Shown: positions 16,313 to 25,363, numbered from the stretch's first letter. The stretch is 64,000 bases of DNA from Agrococcus terreus (GCF_014645235.1 NZ_BMLM01000001.1:62001-126000), one strand, 5' to 3'. Notes: generated from the sequence alone by a model not told the origin. Translations and numbers: made by a program.

Positions 16313-17626
16313 ATGACCACCACCACCGAGACCGTCCACGCGACGAAGCTCAGCAAGAAGGGCCGCAAGGCGATCGTCGCCGGCTCGATCGGCAACGCCG
16401 TCGAGTGGGTCGACTGGGCGATCTACACGACCTTCTCGTCGATCTTCGCCCACCACTTCTTCCCGCCGGGCAACGACGCCGCCGCCCTGCTGTCGACCCT
16501 CGCGATCTTCGCGGTCGGCTTCGTCATGCGCCCCGTCGGCGCCGCCGTCATGGGCGCGTACGCCGACCGCCACGGCCGCAAGAAGGGCCTCGTGCTCACG
16601 ATCGGCCTCATGGCGGCGGCGACGCTCGTCATCGGCCTCTCGCCCACCTTCGACCAGGTCGGCATCGTCGCGCCGCTGCTGCTCGTGCTCGCCCGCATGG
16701 TGCAGGGCTTCGCCGCCGGCGGCGAGTTCGGCTCCTCCTCGGCCTTCCTCGTCGAGTCGGCCGCCCCCTCGCGCCGCGCCTTCGCGGGCTCGTGGCAGCA
16801 GGTGTCGGTCGGCGCCGGCGTCCTCATCGCGTCCGGCATCGGCGCGATCATCACGTCGTCGCTGCCGGCGGAGGCCGTCGACAGCTGGGGCTGGCGCCTC
16901 GCCTTCGTCATCGCCGCCTCGCTCGGCTTCGTCGGCCTGTGGCTGCGCCGCTCGGTCGAGGACACCGACTCGTTCGAGGTCGCGAAGAGCCGCAACGAGG
17001 CCAACCACGCCGCGGGGGACCGCCGCAACTCGTTCCTGCGCATGTTCAAGGAGCACCCGAAGGCCGTCGCCCGCGTCTTCGGCATCACGATCGCCGGCAC
17101 GCTGCTCTACTACATGTGGGTCAGCTACATGCCGACGTACGCGGCCGTCACGACGGGCATCCCGCTGTCGGAGGCGCTGCTCGCCAACGTCATCGCGATG
17201 ATCGTCTTCCTGACGCTCCTGCCGTTCGCCGGCATCCTCTCCGACAGGATCGGCCGCAAGCCCACGATGGCGGCCTTCGCCGGCGGCTTCCTCATCTTCG
17301 CCTGGCCCGCCTTCCAGATCATCGGCGGCGGCTTCTGGGCGCTGCTGCTCGTCGAGATCATCGGCATCGTGCTGCTCCTCGGCTACTCGGCGAACTGCGC
17401 CGTCATCATGGCCGAGCAGTTCCCGCCGGAGGTCCGCGCGAGCGGCATCGGCGTCCCCTACGCCCTCGCGGTCGCGCTCTTCGGCGGCACCGCGCCGTAC
17501 ATCACGACGTGGATGAACACGGCGGGCCTCGGCGGCTGGGTGTGGCTCTACGCCTCGGTCGCGGCGGCCATCGGCCTCGCGGTCTACCTCACGATGCCCG
17601 AGACGAAGGGCAAGGTGCTCGACTGA
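16313..17626 (+). CDS. MFS transporter, metabolite:H+ symporter (MHS) family
   Basis: A 437-residue, 12-helix major facilitator. The N-terminal KGRKAIVAGSIGNAVEWVDWAIY and loop 2-3 GAYADRHGRKKGL are marks of the metabolite:proton symporter group (KgtP/ShiA/ProP relatives). Asp and Glu in the first helix pair and RMVQGFAAGGEFGSSSAFL are also typical. It begins 23 bp after the deacetylase stop and ends overlapping the SDR start by one base (TGATG). It probably imports the organic acid or amide degraded by the operon. Substrate cannot be told from sequence. Confidence 0.88.
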   Translation: MTTTTETVHATKLSKKGRKAIVAGSIGNAVEWVDWAIYTTFSSIFAHHFFPPGNDAAALLSTLAIFAVGFVMRPVGAAVMGAYADRHGRKKGLVLTIGLMAAATLVIGLSPTFDQVGIVAPLLLVLARMVQGFAAGGEFGSSSAFLVESAAPSRRAFAGSWQQVSVGAGVLIASGIGAIITSSLPAEAVDSWGWRLAFVIAASLGFVGLWLRRSVEDTDSFEVAKSRNEANHAAGDRRNSFLRMFKEHPKAVARVFGITIAGTLLYYMWVSYMPTYAAVTTGIPLSEALLANVIAMIVFLTLLPFAGILSDRIGRKPTMAAFAGGFLIFAWPAFQIIGGGFWALLLVEIIGIVLLLGYSANCAVIMAEQFPPEVRASGIGVPYALAVALFGGTAPYITTWMNTAGLGGWVWLYASVAAAIGLAVYLTMPETKGKVLD

Positions 17627-18417
17627 TGCGGCACGTGCTCGTCACCGGCGCCGGCAGCGGCATCGGCCTCGAGATCGCCCGCTCGTTCGCGCGGCTCGGC
17701 GACGCGCTCACGCTGGTCGACCTGCACGCAGCGCCCCTCGAGGAGGCCGCCGCGGCGGCCCTCGAGGCGGGCGCGGCGAGCGCGACGACGATCGCCGCCG
17801 ACCTGCGCGGGCCCGACGCGGCGGAGGCCGTGGTCGCCGAGGCGTGGGCGGCGGCCCCGGTCGACGTGCTCGTCTCGAGCGCCGGCGTCTACCCCGCCAC
17901 CCCGTTCCTCGAGCTCGACGCGACCACCTGGGACCTCGTGCTCGACATCAACACCAGGGCGCCCGTGCTGCTCGCGGTCGCGCTCGCGCGCCGCGCGATC
18001 GAGGCCGGGCGGCCGGCGAGCGTCGTGAGCATCTCGTCGGGCGCGGCCCTCCGCGCCCGACCGGGCGCGGCGCCCTACTCGACGTCGAAGGCGGCCCTCG
18101 AGGCGGCCACCCGGGCCGCGGCCCTCGAGCTCGGCCCGCACGGCATCCGCGTCAACGCGGTCTCGCCCGGCTTCGTCGAGGTCGGCAGCGCCGTGAACCC
18201 CGTCACCGACGAGTACGCGGCCGCGGTCGGCGACACCCCGCTCGGCCGCCGCGGCCGCCCCGACGACATCGCCAGGGCGGTCGTCTGGATCGCCGGCGAC
18301 GAGGCGGCATGGATCACCGGGGAGGTGCTGCGCGTCGACGGCGGATCGTCGACCGGCGCCTGGCACCTGCCCCAGCACTGGACGGCCATCGGCCAGGAGG
18401 AGGACGCACAGGCATGA
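17626..18417 (+). CDS. SDR-family oxidoreductase
   Basis: A 263-residue classical short-chain dehydrogenase. The cofactor motif is TGAGSGIG (residues 7-14) with an acidic LVDLHA at the end of strand 2, favouring NAD. Catalytic residues are Ser in SISSG and Tyr-Lys in YSTSK. HGIRVNAVSPGFV and RVDGGSSTG complete the family pattern. It overlaps the neighbouring genes on both sides (TGATG and ATGA), so it is tightly coupled in the operon. Presumably oxidises or reduces an alcohol/ketone intermediate of the imported compound. Confidence 0.9.
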   Translation: MRHVLVTGAGSGIGLEIARSFARLGDALTLVDLHAAPLEEAAAAALEAGAASATTIAADLRGPDAAEAVVAEAWAAAPVDVLVSSAGVYPATPFLELDATTWDLVLDINTRAPVLLAVALARRAIEAGRPASVVSISSGAALRARPGAAPYSTSKAALEAATRAAALELGPHGIRVNAVSPGFVEVGSAVNPVTDEYAAAVGDTPLGRRGRPDDIARAVVWIAGDEAAWITGEVLRVDGGSSTGAWHLPQHWTAIGQEEDAQA

Positions 18418-19421
18418 CCTCGCAGTACACGATCGTCGGCGCGGGAGCGATCGGCGGCACCCTCGCGGTGCACCTGCACCACGCGGGCGCCGACGTGCGG
18501 CTCGTCGACGCCGACCCCGAGCACGTCGCAGCGGTGCGCGAGCACGGCATGCGCATCCAGCACCCCGGCGGCGAGCTCTCTGCCCGCCTGCCGATCTCGA
18601 CGCCCGAGGAGGCCCCCGACGAGCTCGGCGCGGTGCTCCTCGCCGTGAAGGCGCAGGCGACCGACGCGGTCGCGGCGTGGATCGCGCCCCGGCTCGCCGC
18701 CGACGGCTGGGTCGCATCGATGCAGAACGGGCTCAACGAGGCGACCATCGCCGCGCACGTCGGGCCCGAGCGCACCGTCGCGGCGTTCGTCGACCTGTTC
18801 GCCGACGTCGTGGCGCCCGGCGTCGTCAAGGACGGCGGGATCGGCGCGATCGCGCTCGGCGACTTCGCCGGCGGGGCGAGCGAGCGCGTCGAGCGGCTCG
18901 CGCACGACCTCCGGCACTGGGGCGAGCCGATCGTCACCGCGAACGTCGAGGGCTTCCTGTGGTCGAAGCTCGGCTTCGGCGCGATGCTCGTCGCCAGCGC
19001 CCTCGCCGACGCCGACATGGGCGACCTCATCGACCGCCACCGCGCAGGCATGCACGCGCTCGTGCGCGAGGTGCTCTCGGTCGCGGTCGCCGAGGGCGTC
19101 GAGCTCGAGGGCTTCGACGCCTTCGTGCCCGGCGAGTACCTCGCCGACGAGGCGCGCGCCGACGCCGCGACCGACGGCCTCGTCGCGTGGCTCGCGACCC
19201 AGACGAAGAAGCGCTCGGGCATCTGGCGCGACATCGCCGTGCGCGGCCGCCGCACCGAGGTGCCGACCCAGTACGGGCCGGTCGTGGAGGCGGGGGCCCG
19301 CCACGGCATCCCCACGCCGCTGACCGCCTGGCTCGTCGATGCGATCGGCAGGCTCGAGACCGGCGCGATGCCCATGGACGAGGCGCACCTCGACGAGCTC
19401 GACCGGCTGGCCGCCGCATGA
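18414..19421 (+). CDS. Ketopantoate reductase (PanE/ApbA) family protein
   Basis: A 335-residue two-domain dehydrogenase. The NAD(P) motif GAGAIGG is at residues 9-15, followed by VLLAVKAQATDA (conserved Lys), MQNGLNE and the C-terminal domain lysine motif WSKLGFG. These match the 2-dehydropantoate 2-reductase superfamily. Its place in a catabolic operon with a transporter and amidohydrolases argues against the biosynthetic pantothenate role and for a related 2-hydroxy-acid/2-keto-acid conversion. Start overlaps the SDR stop (ATGA) and its end overlaps the M20 gene (ATGA). Confidence 0.85.
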   Translation: MTSQYTIVGAGAIGGTLAVHLHHAGADVRLVDADPEHVAAVREHGMRIQHPGGELSARLPISTPEEAPDELGAVLLAVKAQATDAVAAWIAPRLAADGWVASMQNGLNEATIAAHVGPERTVAAFVDLFADVVAPGVVKDGGIGAIALGDFAGGASERVERLAHDLRHWGEPIVTANVEGFLWSKLGFGAMLVASALADADMGDLIDRHRAGMHALVREVLSVAVAEGVELEGFDAFVPGEYLADEARADAATDGLVAWLATQTKKRSGIWRDIAVRGRRTEVPTQYGPVVEAGARHGIPTPLTAWLVDAIGRLETGAMPMDEAHLDELDRLAAA

Positions 19422-20572
19422 GCGGGCTGCGGGAGCGCGCCGAGGGCGCGCGGCGGACGCTCGTCGCCGACCTCACCGAGTACCTCGAGCAGGAGACGCC
19501 GTCCGACGACCTGGCCGCGCTCGCGGCCGGCCTCGGCTGGGTGCGCGCGTGGATCGCCGAGCGGCTCGGCCCCGCCGACGCCGAGCGCACCGTGCCCGGC
19601 GGCGCGTACGGCGACATCGCGGTGCTCGACCTCGCCGCGAGCGGCGGCGGCACGGGCACGGTCGCGATCCTCGCCCACTACGACACCGTCTGGCCGCTCG
19701 GCACGCTCGCCGGCTGGCCGGTGACGATCGACGGCGACCGCCTCACGGGCCCCGGCGCCTTCGACATGAAGGCGGGGCTCGTGCAGGCGGTGCACGCGAT
19801 CCGCATCGCCCGCGACGCGGGGCTGCCGCTGCCCGCGATCCGGCTCGTGCTCAACGGCGACGAGGAGATCGGCTCGCCCGCCTCGCGGCCCGTCATCGAG
19901 GATGCCGTGGCCGGCTGCGACGCCGTGCTCGTCTTCGAGGCGAGCGCGCAGGGCGCGCTGAAGACGGCGCGGAAGGGCGTCGGCATCTTTGAGGTCACGA
20001 CGCGCGGCATCGAGGGCCACGCCGGGCTCGACCCCGAGCGCGGCGTGAGCGCGATCGACGAGATGGCCCGGGCGGTGCTGGCGCTGCATGGCGCCGCCGA
20101 CCTGGCCGCGGGCACGAGCGTCAACGTGGGCACGCTGCAGGGCGGCTCGCGCTCCAACGTCACGGCCGGCCTCGCGACGGCGCTCGTCGACGTGCGGGTG
20201 ACCGACGAGGACGAGATGGCCAGGATCGACGAGGCGCTCTCGGCGCTCGCACCGCACCGCGAGGGCGCGCGGCTCGACGTCGCGGGCGGCTGGAACCGGC
20301 CGGTCATGCCCCGCTCCGAGGGCACCGCGCAGCTCTTCTGCCTCGCGCAGCGCGCGGCCGAGCAGGTCGGCACGACGGTCGAGGAGATCTCGGTGGGCGG
20401 CGCGAGCGACGGCAACTTCGCCGCGGCGCTCGGCCTGCCGGTGCTCGACGGACTGGGCGCCGTCGGCGACGGCGCGCACGCGCGGCACGAGTGGGTGAGC
20501 ATCGACGGGATGGTCGAGCGGACCGCTGTCGCCGCGGCGCTGCTCGCGCTGCTGGGCGACCCGGCACGCTGA
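19418..20572 (+). CDS. M20-family amidohydrolase (carboxypeptidase G2-like)
   Basis: A 384-residue zinc amidohydrolase. Metal ligands are visible as His-x-Asp in LAHYDTVWP, Asp in GAFDMKAG, the Glu pair in NGDEEIGS, Glu in VFEAS and His in ARHEWV near the C-terminus; the inserted dimerisation domain includes GIEGHAGLDPERG. It resembles glutamate carboxypeptidase/CPG2-type enzymes that cleave N-acyl amino acids. Last gene of the five-gene operon; a strong terminator follows. It likely releases an amino acid or amine from the compound handled by the upstream enzymes. Confidence 0.9.
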   Translation: MSGLRERAEGARRTLVADLTEYLEQETPSDDLAALAAGLGWVRAWIAERLGPADAERTVPGGAYGDIAVLDLAASGGGTGTVAILAHYDTVWPLGTLAGWPVTIDGDRLTGPGAFDMKAGLVQAVHAIRIARDAGLPLPAIRLVLNGDEEIGSPASRPVIEDAVAGCDAVLVFEASAQGALKTARKGVGIFEVTTRGIEGHAGLDPERGVSAIDEMARAVLALHGAADLAAGTSVNVGTLQGGSRSNVTAGLATALVDVRVTDEDEMARIDEALSALAPHREGARLDVAGGWNRPVMPRSEGTAQLFCLAQRAAEQVGTTVEEISVGGASDGNFAAALGLPVLDGLGAVGDGAHARHEWVSIDGMVERTAVAAALLALLGDPAR

Positions 20573-20586
20573 CGCACCCTCCCCGC

Positions 20587-20628
20587 ACGGCGACGGCCCC
20601 GCTCCATCCGGAGCGGGGCCGTCGCCGT
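20587..20628. terminator. Strong bidirectional terminator
   Basis: Perfect 19-pair stem (20587-20605 with 20610-20628) and loop ATCC between the convergent M20 gene and the RDD gene. Confidence 0.9.
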
Positions 20629-20633
20629 GGCGC

Positions 20634-21356
20634 TCAGCGGGCGCGGACGACGAGCGTGCGCGCAGCCTTGTCGTGGATCGCCTGGCCCTCCTTGTCCCAC
20701 AGCGGGAACAGGTGGTCGACGATCGTGAAGATGCTCGCGATGAGGCCGACGCCCGGGATGGCCGTGAGGAGCTGCGGCCCGCCCTGCTGCACGATCCAGC
20801 GCACGAGCGCGGCGCGGGGCGTGGGGCGCCGGTCCTCGTCGACCATCCGCACCCGGATGCCGACGAGCCGCTTGCCGGGGGTCTGGCCGGTCGCGACGTG
20901 GAAGCCGACGTTGTAGAGGAGGTGCGCGACCAGGATCGCGAGCGTGAGGCCGGTGCCGAACCCGCTGCCGGGCGCGAGCATGGCCTCCGCCTCCGCCATC
21001 GCGGTCTCGTCGCCGTCGACGGCGCGGCTCATGAGGTCGAAGTAGCCGAAGGCGCCGAGCAGCACGAGCGAGAGCACGACGAACGGCACGAGGTCGATGA
21101 GCCAGGCACCCAGGCGCGCGCTCCAGCTGGCGCGCACGCCGCCGTCGGCGGTGCGGGGCGCCCCGGCCCCGGCGTAGCCGGAGGGGCGCGGCTCGCTGCG
21201 CTCTGCCCAGGCGGGCGCCGCGGGGGCGTGCCCGGCGGCCTGGTGCTGCGGCGCCTCGCGCGTCTGCGCGAGCCACTGCCCGCCGTCCCACCATCGCTCG
21301 GTGCCGGGCAGGGCGGCGTAGGGGTCCGGGTACCACCCGGCGGGCTGCTCGCTCAT
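20634..21356 (-). CDS. RDD-domain membrane protein with N-terminal DUF2510
   Basis: A 240-residue protein. Residues 6-27 (AGWYPDPYAALPGTERWWDG) are a DUF2510 module, common at the N-terminus of actinobacterial membrane proteins. A Pro/Ala-rich linker is followed by an RDD domain (about residues 80-240): ARLGAWLIDLVPFVVLS carries the Arg/Asp pair and GQTPGKRLVGIRVR the second conserved segment. Three membrane helices are predicted. Function of the family is unknown; some members affect ion or osmolyte transport. Divergent from the PPOX gene. Confidence 0.88.
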   Translation of the reverse strand: MSEQPAGWYPDPYAALPGTERWWDGGQWLAQTREAPQHQAAGHAPAAPAWAERSEPRPSGYAGAGAPRTADGGVRASWSARLGAWLIDLVPFVVLSLVLLGAFGYFDLMSRAVDGDETAMAEAEAMLAPGSGFGTGLTLAILVAHLLYNVGFHVATGQTPGKRLVGIRVRMVDEDRRPTPRAALVRWIVQQGGPQLLTAIPGVGLIASIFTIVDHLFPLWDKEGQAIHDKAARTLVVRAR

Positions 21357-21496
21357 GCCTCCGATCGTAGGCGGCGCGGCCGTGGCGCGCGGAGGCCGCG
21401 GCGCCGTCCCTGATCGCTGCCAGCGGACGCGCGCGCCAGCGCCCGTCGCGTAGCGTCGGGAGCGGCCGCGAGCCGCGGCCCGGACGGAGGAGCAGC

Positions 21497-21895
21497 ATGC
21501 AGTCGTGGGATGAGGTGGCGCCCCGGTTCGCGGAGCCGACGATCGGGCACCTGGCGACGCTCGAGCCGGACGGCTCGCCCAACTCCGTGCCCGTCTGGGT
21601 GCACCGGGAGGGGCCGGACCACCTGGCGCTCTTCTCGATCGCCGGGCAGCGGAAGGACCGCAACATCGTGCGCGACCCGCGCGTCTCCATCTCGGTGACG
21701 CGCGCCGGCGACGACTACGCGCCGGCCGCCGTGCGCGGCGAGGTGGTCGAGCGCATCGAGGGCGAGCGCGCGAAGGCGATCGTCGACCGCATCTCCGAGC
21801 TCTACACCGGCGGCCCGTACACGGAGGAGGGCGACTACGTCGCCTACCTCGTGCGCCCCACGGCGTGGTGGGCGCGCGGCTACGACAGCCCCTGA
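21497..21895 (+). CDS. PPOX-class flavin/F420-binding oxidoreductase
   Basis: A 132-residue split-barrel protein of the pyridoxamine-phosphate-oxidase-like class. PTIGHLATLEPDGSPNSVPVW and the KDRNIVRDPRVSISV segment are the usual marks of the TIGR03618-type PPOX proteins, many of which bind F420 or FMN and reduce small molecules. The start has a strong GGAGGAGC site. Single-gene unit; convergent with the MFS gene. Physiological substrate unknown. Confidence 0.88.
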   Translation: MQSWDEVAPRFAEPTIGHLATLEPDGSPNSVPVWVHREGPDHLALFSIAGQRKDRNIVRDPRVSISVTRAGDDYAPAAVRGEVVERIEGERAKAIVDRISELYTGGPYTEEGDYVAYLVRPTAWWARGYDSP

Positions 21896-21928
21896 CGGCG
21901 GACGCGGCCCGGCCGAGGTCGTCGTCGG

Positions 21929-23233
21929 TCAGCGCCGCTCGACCGGCACCTCCGCCGGGCTGTCGCCCGCGATCTCGGGCAGCACCACCGCCGACGAGCC
22001 CTCCACCGCCTCCTCGACCCGCCTCCCGACGGCGAGCAGCAGCCCGACCGCGCCGAGGAGCGCGACGACGCCGAACCAGAACGGCAGGTGGATGCTCACG
22101 GCCGCGCCCACGAGGCCCGCGACGAGCGGCGCGAGACCGCCGCCGAGGAAGCGCACGAAGCTGTAGGCGGCGCTCGCCACCGGCCGCTCGACCGGCGCGA
22201 CCTGCATGACCGCCTGCGTGACGAGCGTGTTGTTGAGGCCGGATGCTGCGCCCGAGATGACGATCGTCGTGATGAGCACGGCCGGCACGTCGGTCCAGGC
22301 GGCCATCACGGCGAGGTCGATCGCCATCGCCACGAACGTGCCGACGAGCACCGGCACGAGCCCGAATCGGCGCTCGAGGCGCGGCGCGACCGCCACGGCG
22401 AAGACGGCCACGAGCAGGCCCCAGCCGAAGAAGATGCCGCCGAGCGCGATCGCGTCGAGCCCCAGCACGAGCGGCGCGTACGCGAGCACGGTGAAGAACG
22501 CCCAGTTGTAGAGGAGCGCGACGAGGCTCAGCACGAGCAGGCCGCGGTGGCGGAGCGCCTTGAGCGGCTCGAGCACGCCGATCGGGCGCGGGGCCGTGCG
22601 GGTCGACGGCACGAACAGCAGCGTGCCGACGAGGCCGACGAGCATGAGCGCCGAGACGCCGAGGAACGGCCACTGCCAGCCGATCGAGCCGAGCAGGCCG
22701 CCGAGCAGCGGGCCGACGGCGATGCCGATGCCCATCGCGGCCTCGTAGATCGCGATCGCGCCCGGCACGCCGCCCGTGGCGCTGCCGACGATGACGGCGA
22801 GGCTCGTGGCGATGAAGAGGGCGTTGCCGAGCCCCCAGCCCGCGCGGAAGCCGACCATCGCGCCGATCGTCGGCGAGAGGGCCGCGAGCGCCGCGAAGGC
22901 GACGATGATGACGAGGCCGAGCACGAGCGTGCGCCGGCCTCCGATCCGGCTCGACACCCATCCGGTGATGAGCATCGCGACCGCCGTGACGAGCAGGTAG
23001 CTCGTGAAGAGCAGCTCGACCTCGGCGTGGGAGGCGTGCATCTGCTCGCCGATCGCGGGGAGGATCGGGTCGACGAAGCCGATGCCCATGAACGAGATGA
23101 CGCAGGCGAAGGCGACCGCCCAGACCGCGCGGGGCTGCTGGACCCGGCCGCGGGGGCTGTCGGATGCGGATGCTGTCTCGGATGCGGATGCGCGGGCGCG
23201 CGCGGGTGCGGGTGCGTTCGGCACGGATGCCAT
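21929..23233 (-). CDS. MFS transporter (drug-efflux type)
   Basis: A 434-residue, 12-helix major facilitator. WAVAFACVISFMGIGFVDPILPAIGE at the N-terminus and the loop TGWVSSRIGGRRTLVLGL (motif A) mark a drug:H+ antiporter-like group. The first 30 residues are a Ser/Ala-rich soluble extension encoded by near-repeats of GGATGC. It follows the MarR-type gene by 24 bp on the same strand, the classic arrangement of a MarR-controlled efflux pump. Likely exports toxic organic compounds; substrate not identifiable. Confidence 0.85.
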   Translation of the reverse strand: MASVPNAPAPARARASASETASASDSPRGRVQQPRAVWAVAFACVISFMGIGFVDPILPAIGEQMHASHAEVELLFTSYLLVTAVAMLITGWVSSRIGGRRTLVLGLVIIVAFAALAALSPTIGAMVGFRAGWGLGNALFIATSLAVIVGSATGGVPGAIAIYEAAMGIGIAVGPLLGGLLGSIGWQWPFLGVSALMLVGLVGTLLFVPSTRTAPRPIGVLEPLKALRHRGLLVLSLVALLYNWAFFTVLAYAPLVLGLDAIALGGIFFGWGLLVAVFAVAVAPRLERRFGLVPVLVGTFVAMAIDLAVMAAWTDVPAVLITTIVISGAASGLNNTLVTQAVMQVAPVERPVASAAYSFVRFLGGGLAPLVAGLVGAAVSIHLPFWFGVVALLGAVGLLLAVGRRVEEAVEGSSAVVLPEIAGDSPAEVPVERR

Positions 23234-23257
23234 GGGACTCCTCGTCTCGGCCGCGCG

Positions 23258-23737
23258 TCAGCGCGGCGGGTGGACGGCGTCGGCGGCGTCCGCGAGCCGC
23301 TCGAGCGCGGGGAGCGCCCGGGCGATCGCGCCGGCGTCGTCGGCGTCGAGGGTGGTGAGCACGGCGGCGATGGTCGCCGCGCGGGCGGCGATGCGCTCGC
23401 CCGAGAGGGCGCGGCCCGCCGCGGTGATGGTGATGCGCGTGGCGCGGCCGTCGACGGGGTCGGGCGCGCGCTCGACGAGGCCGTCGGCCTCGAGCGCCTG
23501 CACGATCTGCGTCATGGCCGGCTGGCTCACGCGCTCGCCCGCCGCGAGCGCGCCGAGGCGCTGCGGGCCCCGCTCGACGAGCGTGTAGAGCGTCGAGGCA
23601 CGGGCGGGGCTGAGCGCACCGGGCAGCTCGGTGCGCCGGTGCATCCGCACGATGCGGTCGATCGCAGTGCCGAGGCGAGCGGTGTCGACCGTGGTCGGCG
23701 CTGCGGCCCCCGCCGCCTCGTCCCGCTCGTCATGCAT
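23258..23737 (-). CDS. MarR-family transcriptional regulator
   Basis: A 159-residue winged-helix repressor. The recognition region is LGALAAGERVSQPAMTQIVQALEADGLVERAPDPVDGRATRITIT (helix-turn-helix plus wing), standard for MarR. ATG at 23735-23737 is used as start. It precedes and is co-transcribed with the MFS efflux gene. A palindrome ATAAG-CGT-CTTAT lies 12 bp upstream of the start codon, a plausible autoregulatory operator relieved by a ligand of the pump. Confidence 0.9.
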   Translation of the reverse strand: MHDERDEAAGAAAPTTVDTARLGTAIDRIVRMHRRTELPGALSPARASTLYTLVERGPQRLGALAAGERVSQPAMTQIVQALEADGLVERAPDPVDGRATRITITAAGRALSGERIAARAATIAAVLTTLDADDAGAIARALPALERLADAADAVHPPR

Positions 23738-23748
23738 GCACCAATCAT

Positions 23749-23761
23749 ATAAGCGTCTTAT
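23749..23761. promoter_or_regulatory. Candidate MarR operator
   Basis: Inverted repeat ATAAG-N3-CTTAT in an AT-rich patch (ATCATATAAGCGTCTTATGC) between the marR-type gene and the divergent phosphate transporter gene. AT-rich sequence stands out against the local G+C content. Confidence 0.6.
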
Positions 23762-23830
23762 GCATCTGTCCAGCGCCGTCCCCCGGCCGCCGCGTTGGAC
23801 GCAGGCCCCCTCGTGGTGAAGACTGTGCCG

Positions 23831-25072
23831 GTGACCGAACTCGCGATCCTCGTGATCGTCGTCCTCGTGGCCCTCGCCTTCGACTTCACGAACGGCTTCC
23901 ACGACACGGCGAACGCCATGGCACCCTCCGTGGCCACCGGGGCGCTGAAGCCCAAGGCGGCGGTGGCCCTGTCGGCCTCCCTCAACCTCGTCGGCGCGTT
24001 CCTGTCGATCGAGGTGGCCCGCACCGTCGGATCCGGCATCGTCGACCTCACGGGCGTCGACGGCGAGAGCCTCATGCTCATCGTGCTCTGCGGCCTCACG
24101 GGCGCGATCATCTGGAACGTGCTCACGTGGCTGTTCGGCCTCCCGAGCTCGTCGAGCCACGCGCTCTTCGGCGGCCTCATCGGCGCGACGATCGCCGCGC
24201 TCGGCATCACGGGCGTCCTGTGGGGCGGCGTCGCGCAGAAGATCCTCATCCCGGCGCTGCTCGCGCCCGTCATCGCCGGGCTCGTCGCGTTCACCGGCAC
24301 GTGGCTCGTGCACCGCGCCACCCGGCGCATCAGCGAGCGCTCGGAGCGCAAGGACTTCCGCTGGGGGCAGATCGGCGCCGCGTCGCTCATGTCGCTCGCG
24401 CACGGCACGAACGACGCGCAGAAGACGATGGGCGTCATCTTCCTCGCGCTCGTCGCGCACGGCACGCTCGACCCGGAGGCCGACATGCCGCTCTGGGTGC
24501 GCGTGGTCTGCGCCGTGGCGATCGCCGCCGGCACCTACATGGGCGGCTGGCGCGTCATCCGCACGCTCGGCAAGGGCATCGTCGACATCTCGCCCCGGCA
24601 GGGCATGTCGGCCGACTTCTCGAGCGCCTCGATCATCCTCACCTCGAGCCACCTCGGGCTGCCGCTGTCGACGACGCACGTCGCCTCCGGCTCGGTCATC
24701 GGCTCCGGCATGGCGCGCACCGACGCGAAGGTGCGCTGGTCGGTGGCGCGCCGGATGCTCGTCGCGTGGCTCATCACGCTGCCCGCGGCCGGCGCGGTCG
24801 GCGCCGCCTGCTTCCTGCTCGCCGGCCTGTTCGGCCACCTGTGGGGCTCGATCGTCGTCACCGCGATCCTCATCGCGGCGTGCGCGGCGATGTGGCTGCG
24901 CTCGCGCGCGAGCCACGTCGGCCACCACAACGTCGCCGACGAGTGGGAGCAGCCGAAGAAGGAGCGCAAGCGCGAGATCGACCGCGAGCTGAGCGCCGTC
25001 GCGTCGGGCATCGCGCCCGTCTCGCGGCCCCGCAAGCGCAAGAAGCGCAAGGATCGCGGAGGGGACCGCTGA
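23831..25072 (+). CDS. pit: Inorganic phosphate transporter, PiT family
   Basis: A roughly 413-residue membrane protein with the duplicated PiT signature: DFTNGFHDTANAMAPSVATGAL near the N-terminus and GTNDAQKTMGVI in the second half. GLPSSSSHALFGGLIGA and STTHVASGSVIGSG are the paired internal repeats. It carries phosphate as metal phosphate with protons. The C-terminal 60 residues are a soluble basic tail (KKERKREIDREL; RKRKKRKDRGGDR). The start is uncertain: GTG 23831 gives MTELAILV, but GTG 23825, 23816 or an upstream ATG 23795 are possible and none has a clear ribosome site. Coupled to the next gene by a 1-bp overlap. Confidence 0.92.
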   Translation: MTELAILVIVVLVALAFDFTNGFHDTANAMAPSVATGALKPKAAVALSASLNLVGAFLSIEVARTVGSGIVDLTGVDGESLMLIVLCGLTGAIIWNVLTWLFGLPSSSSHALFGGLIGATIAALGITGVLWGGVAQKILIPALLAPVIAGLVAFTGTWLVHRATRRISERSERKDFRWGQIGAASLMSLAHGTNDAQKTMGVIFLALVAHGTLDPEADMPLWVRVVCAVAIAAGTYMGGWRVIRTLGKGIVDISPRQGMSADFSSASIILTSSHLGLPLSTTHVASGSVIGSGMARTDAKVRWSVARRMLVAWLITLPAAGAVGAACFLLAGLFGHLWGSIVVTAILIAACAAMWLRSRASHVGHHNVADEWEQPKKERKREIDRELSAVASGIAPVSRPRKRKKRKDRGGDR

Positions 25073-25299
25073 TGGGCTTCGACCTCGGGGCGCTCGGCGT
25101 CGCCATCGTCTCGGTGCTCACCGTCGGGCTGCTGCTCGGCGCCGGCATCCCGCTCGTCTACGCGCTCGGCATCCGCTCGATCGAGAGCGAGCGGCCCGGC
25201 TCGACCGCCGTCGGCCGCGCACTGCTGGCGCTGTGCGTCGTGCTCGCGCTCGCCGGCATCGTCGTCATCGTCTTCGGCAAGCAGCTCTTCGGCATCTGA
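25072..25299 (+). CDS. Small membrane protein coupled to the phosphate transporter
   Basis: A 75-residue protein with two membrane helices (about 7-31 and 48-68). The start codon overlaps the stop of the PiT gene by one base (TGATG). Such small two-helix proteins frequently follow pit in actinobacteria; an accessory role for the transporter is inferred from coupling only. Confidence 0.8.
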   Translation: MGFDLGALGVAIVSVLTVGLLLGAGIPLVYALGIRSIESERPGSTAVGRALLALCVVLALAGIVVIVFGKQLFGI

Positions 25300-25329
25300 G
25301 GCCGCGCGGGGCGCGCCGCCCGGCCTGCC

Positions 25330-25363
25330 GCACTGCGCCGACCTCCGCACTGCGCCGACCTCC
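25330..25363. repeat. Two tandem copies of a 17-bp repeat
   Basis: GCACTGCGCCGACCTCC occurs at 25330-25346 and again at 25347-25363, followed by a partial CCGCCTCC. It lies in the convergent gap between the small membrane gene and the 255-residue unknown gene. No known element is recognised. Confidence 0.8.

Noticed and set aside
18414-19421. Pantothenate biosynthesis panE
   Set aside because: The fold matches, but the gene is embedded in a catabolic operon with a transporter and amidohydrolases, so the gene name was not assigned.
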